Of a stretch of 64,000 nucleotides of DNA, positions 34,701 through 42,787 are shown one piece after another. Location of the stretch: assembly GCF_030463535.1 (NCBI RefSeq), contig NC_132891.1, positions 9,854,949 to 9,918,948 of the forward strand, written 5' to 3'. The translations under genes and the position numbers were made by a program. This DNA comes from Salminus brasiliensis. Lineage: Eukaryota > Chordata > Actinopteri > Characiformes > Bryconidae. Numbering within the stretch: the first letter of the stretch is position 1; each line of letters begins with the position of its first letter. The notes under the pieces are model-generated. The model was not told the DNA's origin and searched no databases. It saw nothing but the letters and a program-made list of their open reading frames with translations.

Positions 34701-34845
34701 CCCCGCCTGGGACGCCCACTTCATCGACCGTAGGCTGCGCAAGACCATCTTAGTTCTAGAAAGCGCAGCCCCAGTCACCCCCAGGATCCAGTACCGCTGC
34801 CTAGGCACGCCTAAGGAGGTAATGGAGTATGAGACGACAGTGTGA
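10650..34845 (+). CDS. xkr7: XK-related protein 7 (complete, 3 coding exons)
   Basis: Joining 10650-11134, 28850-29037 and 33875-34845 gives 547 codons plus TGA, with phases 2 and 1 at the two junctions. The N-terminus MAAKSDG is shared by XKR4, XKR6 and XKR7. Residues about 27-90 hold the first hydrophobic segments ([20 protein letters not shown], then [20 protein letters not shown]). A Gly/Ala-rich low-complexity loop follows at about 97-135. The exon 2 motif [14 protein letters not shown] plus SAPQLVLQL is the XK-family signature, and exon 3 adds six or so membrane segments with [15 protein letters not shown] and [18 protein letters not shown]. The conserved tail [20 protein letters not shown] ends in EYETTV as in mammalian XKR7, which separates it from XKR4 and XKR6. 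Human XKR7 is 579 aa, so length agrees. Some relatives (Xkr8, Xkr4, Xkr9) are caspase-activated phospholipid scramblases; I know of no such proof for Xkr7. An in-frame ATG exists upstream at 10449, but the conserved MAAKSDG start is preferred. Confidence 0.95.
12556..12600 (+). repeat. Poly-C (25) followed by (AC)10
   Basis: Twenty-five consecutive C (12556-12580) run directly into (AC)10 (12581-12600). Such compound homopolymers are length-unstable and error-prone in sequencing, so the exact length is doubtful. Confidence 0.95.
12696..12830 (+). mobile_element. CACTCTTAAAAA-end element, internal fragment
   Basis: The text GATGCCATAGAAGAACCACT then TTTGGGTTTCTTATTGAATC and ACCAAAAGTGGTTCTCTTAT matches the arms of the copy at 30223-30470, which has ATGCCATAGAAGAATCACTT and TTTGGTTCC. 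The ends are not preserved. Confidence 0.45.
12908..12962 (+). mobile_element. Tc1-like MITE family, left-end fragment
   Basis: The left terminal sequence is ACACTATATGTCCAAATG then TTTGTAGACACCTCTTCTAA and TGAATGCATTCAG. It breaks off after about 55 bases. Confidence 0.75.
13897..14077 (+). mobile_element. Tc1-like MITE family, 181-bp internally deleted copy with both ends
   Basis: The left end is CACTATAGGTCCAAGTGTTT, followed by the standard GTGGACACCCCTTCTAATAA. Most of the interior is missing, and the right end reads GTGTCCCAATACTTTTGTCC then ACATAGTG. The outer CACTATAGGTCCAA and TTGTCCACATAGTG are inverted repeats. This is the smallest two-ended member here and could be a mobilisable miniature form. 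Confidence 0.75.
15668..16046. mobile_element. hAT-like non-autonomous element (GGGCTGGGCGATATGG type), copy 1
   Basis: The left end ACTAGGGCTGGGCGATATGG and right end ATTGTCATATTGGCCAGCTA are imperfect inverted repeats. The interior carries GTATCACGATATTTAAAG and the AT-rich text typical of this common fish family. A diverged second copy lies at 18625-18895. No transposase coding is present. The hAT assignment rests on recalled similarity, not on a search. Confidence 0.55.
17036..17125 (+). repeat. Short dispersed repeat with CAATAGAAAT motif
   Basis: The text TACATTGTGTCTCAGTTTC, GGATCAATAGAAATCATCC and AAAATGACTT recurs twice in a diverged tandem pair at about 21597-21755. The family is unknown. 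Confidence 0.4.
17719..17935 (+). repeat. Interspersed repeat fragment related to 890-1215
   Basis: GGGGTAGGGGGTTCTTTGAT and GTGGGGATCCTCCAGGTTCT (opposite orientation), then GGTGAATGGTGTGTGTGATG, resemble the common fish repeat whose other strand is seen at 890-1215. It is degraded. Confidence 0.4.
18295..18550 (+). repeat. Interspersed repeat shared with cables2 intron 7, copy 1
   Basis: The text CACACCTCCCATGAACATCA, then GATGTTGTGGCAAGAGCTAC and TTGCGGTCTGCTCTTGGGCT, aligns by eye with 61660-61800 (CACACCTCTCATGGAAGTCC, CAGCTGTGGCAAGAGCTGCC and TTGTGGTCTGCTTTTGGACT). The family is unnamed. It looks like a degraded DNA element. Confidence 0.5.
18625..18895. mobile_element. hAT-like non-autonomous element, diverged copy 2
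   Basis: GAGTACAGTGATTTATAGTC, then CTGCTGCACCTCATCTC, GTAATGAAATGTGCAG, TTTAAGCACTT and GTCATATTGGCCACCCC, runs parallel to 15843-16040. The left terminus is not recognisable; the right terminus is at about 18895. Confidence 0.5.
20590..20605 (+). repeat. (TG)8 microsatellite
   Basis: A short TG dinucleotide run. Confidence 0.8.
20640..20990. other. Repeat-free complex stretch in xkr7 intron 1, candidate conserved non-coding DNA
   Basis: This stretch is GC-moderate, free of the local repeat families and microsatellites. It has features such as GGATTAGCCGTGACAGGAG and AATGCATTAATTCAC that resemble homeodomain or AP-1-like site clusters. It has no coding signature. Conservation cannot be tested here. 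Confidence 0.2.
22840..23080 (+). mobile_element. Tc1-like MITE family, internal fragment
   Basis: CCAGACTGTGGAGCAGTGGA, GGCCTCACTAATGCTCTTGT, CTCACAGCAATGTTCCAACA and AACTAAGAGGAAACAACAAG match internal text of the copies at 5540-5915 and 36507-36870. Both ends are lost. Confidence 0.5.
23690..25965 (+). repeat. 2.3 kb polypyrimidine minisatellite array
   Basis: The + strand is almost entirely C and T, with isolated A, built from variants of CTACTCTTCTCTTCTCC and TTTACTTCT (unit lengths of roughly 16-30). The array lacks stops in one frame and so creates a false 816-codon reading frame rich in Leu, Ser and Phe; it has no gene-like features. From about 24600 on the array becomes less regular. 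A block of about 380 bp (24885-25266) is repeated without indels at an offset of 678 bp (25563-25944), including a non-repetitive tail ending CTTCATTTCGGTTTGCT. Long mirror-symmetric polypurine-polypyrimidine tracts can form triplex (H-DNA). Confidence 0.9.
26080..27090. other. Complex repeat-free stretch in xkr7 intron 1, candidate conserved non-coding DNA
   Basis: About 1 kb with balanced composition, no microsatellites and no local repeat family, unlike most of this intron. Short blocks such as CCTAATTGGTCTCTCCAATG and ACAATGGACAGAAATCAATA look like clustered homeodomain/SOX-type sites. This is suggestive only; no coding exon with splice sites was recognised. Confidence 0.25.
27554..27569 (+). 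repeat. Poly-G run (16)
   Basis: Sixteen consecutive G follow GTTGGT. It is a potential quadruplex and sequencing-error site. Confidence 0.9.
28850..29037 (+). CDS. xkr7: xkr7 coding exon 2
   Basis: The acceptor is GTCTTCAG (ends 28849) and the donor GTCAGT (29038). The 188 nt complete a split Arg codon from exon 1 and leave one nt for exon 3. It encodes [16 protein letters not shown] and the family signature [20 protein letters not shown] plus [12 protein letters not shown]. Confidence 0.95.
29268..29731 (+). mobile_element. Tc1-like MITE family, full-length reference copy
   Basis: The left end is CACTATATGTCCAAATGTTT then GTGGACGCCCGTTCTAATGA; the right end is GGTGTCCCAATACATTTGTC then CATATAGAGTA. 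The outer ends are inverted repeats, and length is about 464 bp. The interior has no significant frame. It is the best-preserved full-length copy, with at least twelve relatives in the window. Confidence 0.75.
29735..30198 (+). mobile_element. Tc1-like MITE family, second subtype directly adjoining
   Basis: It follows the preceding copy head to tail with only a few bases between. TTGAGCTACTTTTGAGTGCG, GACATACATGTTCAAATGTG, GCAGAGAGGCAGTGCCGGTA and GTGTCCCAATAATTTTGTCC are shared with 36507-36870, which likewise follows another copy. The pair may therefore move as one composite unit. Confidence 0.6.
30223..30470. mobile_element. CACTCTTAAAAA-end short DNA element, intact copy
   Basis: The left end CACTCTTATAAATGAAGG and the right end TCATTATTTTTAAGAGTG are inverted repeats. 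Sub-terminal arms (ATGCCATAGAAGAATCACTT versus GGTTCCTCTGTGGCATCGCT) are also complementary, so the element can fold into a long hairpin. It is 248 bp and non-coding. Fragments occur at 1628-2285, 12696-12830, 29098-29150, 33062-33178 and 55103-55310. Confidence 0.65.
31230..32060 (+). repeat. Higher-order repeat of GAT and ATT triplet tracts
   Basis: Tracts of (GAT)n and (ATT)n alternate around a unique core reading ACTGGTATAGACAGTG then AATCTCTCAAAAACAATGC and AGTCTGAAGATGATG. Cores lie at about 31263, 31523, 31789, 31944 and 32037, so the spacing falls from about 260-266 to 155 and 93 bp. A second core, GACTAGTATAAACAGTGTTC, lies between them at about 31399 and 31665. The stop-poor frames here give poly-Asp/poly-Ile proteins and are not genes. 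Confidence 0.85.
32706..32735 (+). repeat. (TG)n microsatellite
   Basis: An interrupted TG run of about 30 bases. Confidence 0.85.
33000..33054 (+). repeat. Compound (AAT)n(CAT)n microsatellite
   Basis: About seven AAT units run directly into about nine TCA/CAT units. It has the same triplet types as the array at 31230-32060, in the opposite orientation. A related GAT/ATT tract lies at 33180-33240. Confidence 0.85.
33875..34845 (+). CDS. xkr7: xkr7 coding exon 3 (last)
   Basis: The acceptor is TGCCCCCCCAG (ends 33874). It encodes the second half of the membrane domain from [20 protein letters not shown] onward, a less conserved cytosolic Pro/Ser/Thr-rich region, and the conserved tail ending EYETTV with TGA at 34843-34845. 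GC content rises sharply relative to the flanking intron. Confidence 0.96.
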
Positions 34846-35817
34846 ACCTATCAGACGCTTTCTCGCCCAGTTTGGCCACGTGCCAGACTCTCTTACTCTA
34901 AGCGCATGGTGCAGTCATGTCAGCCCGCAGAGTCAAGCCCTCCTGGCTTCGTTTGGCGGTGTTGACCTACGGCAGTGGCAGGGAGAACAAAAGAGAGGGG
35001 GGGGAAGAGGGAACAAAACCAGAACAGTGCTCGCCAGCTCTCCAAATGGCACGACCTCTATCTTTAATCCTTTCCATCTGTAGAAGTATCTGCTGTAACG
35101 GTCTGCTCTTTTAAAAGAGGGCTCCCTGGTGGTGTGGCGACACCCACCATGGCATTATTGCAGGTTACTGGAACAAAGGACAAAGAAGTCAGAAGGTCAG
35201 ATAGCATGTCACTGCGAGCAGGTCCTGCCGAATCTGAAATTGGAGAGAAGAGCGGGGCAACGGCGATGTAGAAGTGGATGTCACAGAGGGTACAGCGTAT
35301 TGTGGTACAGCATACGTATTTGCAGTGACGGTGCTTCAAAATGTCTTTACAAAGAAAACAACTTTGCTTGGATGTTAAATAAGCCCTTATGGCAGCTGTT
35401 CCAAAAAAAACAGCAGTTATTTGCCTGATGCTGAGCTCCAGTTGGTAGTTATTTATGGAGTCTGAGATGTCATAGCTTTTAGGTAAGGTGCAGTGTATGA
35501 ATAGTTTCATTCAAGGCCTTAATCAGCCCATGTAGGAAAGTCATGCAACACGTAGAAAAAGGACCAGGCCAAAAAAAAAAGAGGAGAACAAACACACCAT
35601 TTTTATCTCAAGGATAGACAATCCTGAACAGACCGACCCAAGACATTCCTTTATGATGAAAGTGATTACGGATCCACGTCTGCAGTATTTCACAGATGAT
35701 GTCTAAAAGCTAACAGGGCTCAAATGTTCTAAAAGTTTCTAGCTGGTCTATAGTGCATCTGCGATGATACTTCAGTGTATGTTTACATGTTTCTAACTAA
35801 TCCTCTTTTCTATGACT

Positions 35818-35883
35818 AATAAAAAAACAAGGTTAGCATTGTGGTTTCATGGTGATGAAGATTGGCTCGTCCTGTGCAATAAA
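35818..35883 (+). promoter_or_regulatory. Candidate xkr7 polyadenylation signals
   Basis: AATAAA occurs at 35818-35823 and again at 35878-35883, about 1.0 kb after the stop, before the first obvious repeat (36202). A third hexamer is at 36017. Which is used cannot be decided here. Confidence 0.35.
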
Positions 35884-36201
35884 AAGAAAACAGAAATGCT
35901 TGGATTGTAAATCTCCAGTTTGGAGGGTTATGTCACATACATACAGTACTGTGCAAATGTCTTGGCCATCCGAGGAAAGTATATATGTATGGCATTCATT
36001 TGCTTTCAGAAATACAAATAAACAGTACATTAACTACAATGCGGTGATTTGAGGGGAGTGTGCCAGTTACCATCCAGTATCTAGTTTATCTACTACGTCC
36101 TTCATTAAAGTAAATCAGGTGAGCTGCTGGTGGAAGCTATGGCCATATAGTATCTGAAGGCACCAACCAAATCTGTATTCTTCTGACAAAGACTCAACGT
36201 G

Positions 36202-36503
36202 CACTATATGTCCAAATGCTATGTTAAGTTGCATCCATTGCTGAAACAGATGTGCAAATGCACACACACACACAGCTTGTCCAGGCCCTGCAGAAAAGTA
36301 TTGGCAATAGAATGGGACACGCTGGAGTAGATAACCATGAACCTATTGGCACTGTGCCTAATGCCAGGTGAGGGCTAGATGGATATAAAGCCCCCCACAT
36401 TGTGGAGCAGTCAGTATAAGCAGTATACATTCTTTTTAATACCCTTAATTTCAGAAGAAACAATGAATGAGAAGGTGTCCCAATACTTTTGTCCATATAG
36501 TGT
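36202..36503 (+). mobile_element. Tc1-like MITE family copy, internally shortened
   Basis: Both ends are present: CACTATATGTCCAAATGC and GGTGTCCCAATACTTTTGTC then CATATAGTG. The interior is about 150 bp shorter than the reference copy. Confidence 0.7.
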
Positions 36504-36870
36504 ATGTCCTAACGTATCTCTACACCCTTTTGATTTGTGAATTGAACTACTTTTAAGTGCACCTGTTGCTGACATCAAATGTGCACACACAGCTTGTACA
36601 ATCTTTACAGAGAGGCAGTGCCAGTAGAACAGGATGTTCCTGGAGCAGCTGCGCATGGGCCTTGGGTCACTATGTCCAATGTCAAGCACTGGATAGATGA
36701 GTATAAAGCCCCCCAGCATTGGGCTGTGGAGTACCTTCCATCCAGTACCTTCAGAATGAGTTGGAGAGCCAGCCTGCTTACGCAACATCAGTACTTAGCC
36801 TAAATGATGCACTTGTGGCTAAATGCTGTGAATCTTCACAGCAACATTCAGACTTCTAGTTGAGATGCGT
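36504..36870 (+). mobile_element. Tc1-like MITE family, second subtype adjoining
   Basis: This is the same subtype as 29735-30198 (ACTTTTAAGTGCACCTGTTG, AGAGAGGCAGTGCCAGTAGA, CTGCGCATGGGCCTTGGGTC), again directly after a first-subtype copy. The right end is degraded. Confidence 0.6.
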
Positions 36871-37149
36871 TGGTTTAAACAGTAAGTCCATGAGACTTTT
36901 GCACAGTACTGTCGCTACAACATTTTTCTGTCATTTCACTCATTCCATTCATTCTGCACAGTGCTCTGACTAGAATTTTGCATCTCTTCCACATGTGATG
37001 CACAGGATTTCCCTTAACTTACTGTTTCTAAACTGACAGCCTCGCACACAAACACACACAATCCACAAACTGTATATCCCAGTTTCCTTTGTATGTTTAG
37101 AATCTATAAACATGGTACTTAAGATTGTTCTGGTCAAGATTAAAAAAAT

Positions 37150-37530
37150 ACAATCGTCTGGGTTCGCAAATTAAGTCCTGAGCCATGCCACTTTGCCATC
37201 GGCTGTTGGTGTCAGAGAGAGCATAATTGGCTGTGCTCTTTCCGGATGGTTAGATGGCGCTCTCTCCCCTCATCATTCTTAAAGTGATATTGGCCGGCAC
37301 AGGCGTCTGTTAGCCGGTGCGATGGAGTTGGGGACCCGGCGCTTTCCTCAGATCGTGTCGGCTGCCCGGCGATGCCGCATTGGGAGCGGTTCGTAAAAAG
37401 GTGGAGGGTGGCTTCTCATGTATTGAAGGAGACGTGTTAAGTCCTTGCACTCCTAGTGTTGTGAGCATTGCTAGTGCTAGGGGAAGCTATGAACAGGTGG
37501 GTTAATTGGCAGTACCGAAAACACAATTGT
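37150..37530 (+). repeat. SINE-like interspersed repeat, copy 2 of 3
   Basis: CAGAGAGAGCATAATTGGCT, GATGGTTAGATGGCGCTC, GGAGGAGACGTG-like text and TTGTGAGCATTGCTAGTGCT match the reverse of 2712-3062 and the forward strand of 57600-57950. Confidence 0.5.
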
Positions 37531-39900
37531 CCACAGTAAGGCCCATGTGGCCACTTAGAACTTCAGGTTGGACCGTTACTGGATCAGTGCAGTATATTGT
37601 AGTCATATGGTTTTTGTGTCGCCGGTAAGTCAATTGGTGCATCCATAGACACAGAAACGTATGGTTTCACTTCAGCATTATCTTTACACGCCCTGTCTCA
37701 GTACTGTGTTGCCATGTTGGTGCTAGCTGTAACACCTCAGCACAGCCTAATGTATGCTGTCCTATATCAGTCAAGACCATACCGGTACACTGGTTTATGC
37801 TGGATTTTACTTCAGACACATTAGCTAGACGTAAAGCCTTACACTGCTCATGTCAGACTGTGACTACTGTACAAAAAAAAGAAAAAAATACACAAAAGAT
37901 GGACTGCAGCCATGTGTGTGTGTGTAATTTGGAAAATAAAAAAACAGTGTTTACTGGCCTGACCAAAGCACCACCCTGGAAAGTGTCTTCTGTTTATTGG
38001 TCATGAAAATCTGTGTATTGGGAAGTTCAATATGGATTTACAAATGAAAAAAAAAAAACAGTTGGTCTTTTCTGTTTTTCTGCCAGTGGATTTTAGTCAG
38101 AGGCCAACACTGCACTCATGTGGATATAAGTGGAATAGCACCCCCACAGAGCAGACCACCAACAACATAGTATTAGTTGCCACTGCTGTAGCCTTTTTTA
38201 GATAAACAATAGAACAGTGTGAAGGCAGGTTAAAATGCTAAAATGATCAGTTAACTGATTACAGAATGTTTTTGGGAGTTAACTCAACTTGGATTAGTCG
38301 CAAGTTCTCCAACCTCACATTTATAGTTCTGCGTCTCAGTTTGGGCAACAATACAGTTTAGGTCAAGTCTTAAAATCATTAGTAAATGAGCTGCTGCTGA
38401 ACTTGATTAAATATTCTGTAAGATGTTTAGTCTCTGTTCCTCCTCGTGTTTACTGTTTATTCCCATCTGCAGGTTAAAAATTCATCTATCACATTTTTTC
38501 ACAATGGAATGCTGAGCTCTCGCTAGGATTTGATGATGATCTCCTCAAACTTGATGAGCAGCAGTTAGACTGTAGGGCCGGTCTAGAGCATAAAAACACA
38601 GTTCTGAGTAAATCTACCTTTACGTTTTTTTTTGGCCACAAATATGTACATGGGTTCCCAGCTCAAGACTGGCATAACTGTCTAACTGCCTGCTTGTCAG
38701 GAGACAGGAGATCTTAGGTTTGAGTTCCATCAACACCACAGCCCTCCATGGTCTGGAGTCTAGGAATAGGAAGGCATTCCCCCATGTAATAGGGGAACTG
38801 CTTAATATGAGATGTGAATAAATGGTAAACAATATGGAGGTGGAGGGACACAGACTAAACATTGTACAATATTTTTAACCCCTTAATGCAGAAATGTTTA
38901 TTACACACTAAGGTGTATTACTGACTTCTGTACAAACTGGTGGGGCTGTTCTTTAGTAATAGAAGTTTGTGATAACACTTTCAGCACACCAGCAGGTCAT
39001 AGGCTGTTTAAGGGGTTAAGCAACTTCTGCTGCATCTCATTTACTAATGTGTTTGAGACTCAACTTGAACTGTATTGTTGACCAAACTTAGAGTTAGGAT
39101 AACTTTTGACTAACTCAAAAATTGTTGTTTTATCATCTGAAGTTGACCTGCCTTTATATTTTTTACAGTGTATGTAATTTATTATGCGTTATATTATACA
39201 ATATTCTGGTGAATATTTCTTTATGCAAATAATAGATTTACCAGAAACAAATACACAGATATCATTACTTTTTTTCACAGAATACAAAGATCTCATATAG
39301 GTATTAGAACTGTTACTAAATTTACTGAAGTAGCTCAAGAATGACCGGTAACCTTTATTTATGTGTAATTAAATGTATCTCTCATTTTATATGCAGAAAT
39401 GCAACAAATGCACTGGCCACATCAGTATATCCACATTGGGGGTTAGTGTATGCCTTCTATAATATATAATATACAACATCATGCATTACTCAGTCTCATT
39501 GCCACATGTTGTCACTGTTGTACAGTCTACAAGATGAGTTTAATCATATAGAATAACACCCAACCAAGACCAAAAAAGCATTTAGGCATTCAGTTGGTGC
39601 ATTAAGATGTCTCAATTCCATATAGAGCCACTACCTTCAAGGAACTTTTGACGAACCCCTTTTTAACAGCAAAATAAAAAAAAAAACTTGTAACTCATTT
39701 GTTTATAAATGCATGACCCCTTATGTTATATTGGGACGGTCTTTACTGTCTCATTGTGTTGGGTCCTAGAGACCCCATAATTCCAAAAGTATGAAATAAT
39801 AACAACTTGTTTTCATTCTTTTGATTTAATTACAACCTATTAGGCAGATAAAAATGAGACTCTATCCTCCCCTTTGGCAACAAAGGAAACGTTTTCGATA
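37530..39900. other. Intergenic sequence without a recognised feature
   Basis: AT-rich. It has only homopolymer runs (for example poly-A near 38047) and short random frames. I see no exon, RNA gene or clear repeat. Confidence 0.55.
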
Positions 39901-39907
39901 AGATGAA

Positions 39908-40045
39908 GTAGTTGGTGTAGTGTACTGGGTAACAACCCAGCCTTTTCCATGGAAGAGTAGAGTGTGAATCCCTGATTCCATTATTTAAATGTAAGTCGCT
40001 TTGGACTAGAGCACCAGCCAAAAGCCTTAACGCCTTACTGTGTCT
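39908..40045 (+). mobile_element. tRNA-derived SINE-like element, short
   Basis: The head AGTTGGTGTAGTGTACTGGG matches the element at 9201. The B-box-like GTGTGAATCCCTGATTCC follows, then TAAGTCGCTTTGGACTAGAG, the widespread fish tail motif. Confidence 0.5.
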
Positions 40046-40589
40046 TATATCATACATCCACTGTTGGTGGATGCTATCGGTAAAGTAAATAATGGAAAAA
40101 TGTATAAAAATGTAAAGAAAAGGGTATGTTTGTGGTCTTGATATGAAGAGGATGTGAGGGGTAACCTGGTATAAGGGCAAAAATAACCTCTGAGTAAAAC
40201 TGCCACTACCCCTTTGAATTAAAGTAACTCATGTGTGTCAGAGGTCTGATGATTATATTTGTAGTTGGTTTAAACTGAGATCTTTTTTCCCATAGTTCCG
40301 AACTTTCACCAAACCATGACATCACCTGATCCGGGATTTATGTGTACTGTTACACCCCTAATATTTAAGTTTGCTTGGTCTACAGGACCCCTAACATAGC
40401 GTGAGGGTTAATGTATGTGGTTTACGGCAGCTGCGAGATAGATGTTGGTTGCCAGGCACAGCCACAATCACAAGGTCCAAGCTATGATTAGCTTATCTAA
40501 GGCAGGTCTCTGGAAGTGAAAGGTGAGTGTCATAAAGCTTGGGGAATACTGGATGAAGAGAGGGAATATGATATGACACACAAATGTAA

Positions 40590-40880
40590 AGGTGCATGTA
40601 TTTGTCACTGTACACTGTACAGCGACAAACCCATCTACCCACATTTAACCCATCTGGGGTACACACACACACACACACACACACACTAGGGGCAGTGAGA
40701 ACACAGACGCACCCAGAGCAGTGGGCAGCCAACTCCAGCGCCCGGGGAGCAGCGCCCGGGGAGCAGCGCCCTTGCTCAAGGGCCCAACAGTGGCAGCTTG
40801 CTGAGCCCGGGAATTGAACCCACAACCCTGTTATCAATATCCCGGCACTCTAACCACTGAGCCACCACTGCCCCAAATGT
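40590..40880. repeat. Interspersed repeat containing (AC)13
   Basis: TTTGTCACTGTACACTGTAC, CATTTAACCCATCTGGGG, an AC run at 40661-40686, a duplicated GCGCCCGGGGAGCA, CTTGCTCAAGGGCCCAACAG and GGGAATTGAACCCACAACCC form a well-known fish repeat type. A degraded relative lies at 48810-48945. Confidence 0.6.
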
Positions 40881-41879
40881 GCTGTCAGCAGTGCAAGCAT
40901 TTGTGTCATACTGGGTTTCCACAAGTAAACCTTTCAGCACACTTGGAAAAATGAGCGGAGAGGAGAGAGAAATCCTCTCTCACACAGAACTGGAGAGCTG
41001 AAATGAAGGTTCTTGCCACCAGCATGAATAGACATTGTTATCTGGTTGACTGTAGGTCATGACATCAGGTTACCAAAACTCAGGGTCAGGTCAGCGTCGA
41101 ATGGCAGTCTAGGCATCCAATACTGGGAGGCACTCTCGTCCTGTCTCCAGTATCATTTTAGTCTCCCATGATTAAAAGGCTCTTAGGCCCTGTCTCTACT
41201 CACACCCTTTGTTTGCATGTTCCCACTTAGCAGTACAAGTTCTTTCAGTTTCCTTAACAAGAGTGCTCACAAGCGCCCCCCTATGAGCATCTGACGCACC
41301 CCTTTCCTGGTGTTCGATTTTCAGTGTCTCCATTTGTACCCAGTTGAGATGCTGTTGTGTTCTGCAGTTCGTTATCTTTGAAATGATTCAGCAGCAGCAG
41401 CAGCTGTTAAGCCCAGCATCATGGCAACTGCGGTATTTGGCATTTAAGCAGCAGTACGGTCTACAGGTGAAGGGATGTGAGGCGAAGTGTGTGCCTATTC
41501 TGCTCTGAACTCTCTCATGTCTTATACACTCATGCAACTTTTACAACTTCATAGAAGTGTACACTTTAACTAGGGGCTTAGGGTGCTGAATTGGGACAGG
41601 GCCTTAGATGTCATGATAAAAGCATAAGATCAAGGGATTTCTAAATAACGCCAAGAATCTTTGTAGCAAGTTTATAGTGTTTTAAGTAATTAAACAAGTT
41701 AAAATGTCTCCGGTCTCTTGCTTACACCATTACATAAATAATTAAATTAATAAATAGATAAAAAATGAATAAACACTCATTATACCTTCCCTATTTTGTA
41801 TTTCATAAAAAGAAATCCCAGTTAATCTCAATCCAACATTACATTTGAATCTTGTTGTCACAGCTGTGGATCTTGGAGG

Positions 41880-42300
41880 TGGAGGTAAATGCAAGGAATA
41901 TGTTTAATAGAAATAACAAAACAGAGCAAAACAGGATACAAAAACAAGCATAACTAGACAACCAAACTAAAGTCAGACAGGGCTACAAAGAAGGCACGTG
42001 TGGGAACAATAACGACAAGGCGGGGCTAGGGTGGAGACCAGAGGGGACACAAACATAGTCATGTTCAAGAGCACATAGGGGAAAACCAAAACAAACTGGC
42101 AGAAGGAAAACGAAGACACACAGAGCATAGATATGAAAAATCTGAAAAATCACAATATATTGTCCTGCTTACAGTATTACAATATATCACAATATATTGA
42201 ATCATAACTCCTCTATCATGATACATATTAAATCTCCATGTTTCTACATTTCATTTGTTCACAATGTTTATTATGGAAACGTATTAATCAGACGTGCAAG
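41880..42300. other. Degraded repeat remnants upstream of the exon-duplicated gene
   Basis: AATCACAATATATTGTCCTG and CAATATATCACAATATATTG suggest a degraded hAT-like element with internal palindromes. Nothing else is recognised. Confidence 0.3.
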
Positions 42301-42459
42301 AGATCATTTTCTGGTGCACTTCAAGAGCAGATGCACATGATGGATGTGTGCATGTGCACACTGCTGTGTGTACTGGTCGGTACATGATGCTGATTGGTGT
42401 CTTCACTGTTAGAAAGAGGGGAACTGCTCTCAGTGAAGCATCACCACATTCCTCTGGCG

Positions 42460-42751
42460 TCACATCTCCAGAACGCGCTGTCTGGAGACGCGCGTGGCGT
42501 CATAAAGCGCGCGTCGTTCAAAAAGATTCCTCTCTGGTCAGATGTTCAGTCGGTGTGTTGGTGAGCTCGAGCACGGCGGCCACTTTTCACTGCGATAAAG
42601 TTATTATCCATTATTTCAACCCTAGAGCAGCTTATCGATTCATTTCGACAGTAGATTTCTACCACTGCGTCTCCTTCAGTTTAGCTGATCATTTGAACAG
42701 CTCTCAGAAACCCTTCTGGGGATCAGCTTATCCCACGGTCTTCACACAGCT
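42460..42751 (+). promoter_or_regulatory. Probable promoter and 5' UTR of the exon-duplicated gene
   Basis: A short CpG-dense patch at about 42470-42515 (ACGCGCGTGGCGTCATAAAG then CGCGCGTCG) stands out from AT-rich flanks. It contains GGCGTCAT, close to a CRE/ATF half site, and a TATAAA-like CATAAAG. The patch is 240-280 bases before the inferred initiator ATG at 42752. The transcription start is not known. Confidence 0.35.
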
Positions 42752-42787
42752 ATGGATTCTCGTCAGTACAGAGTCCCTCCGCTTCAG
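42752..42787 (+). CDS. Exon-duplicated gene, inferred first coding exon
   Basis: ATG at 42752 (G at +4) encodes MDSRQYRVPPLQ up to CTTCAG before the donor GTTAGT. Phase 0 at the 3' end matches all later exons. An overlapping longer frame from 42294 is out of phase with the downstream exons. Confidence 0.55.
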
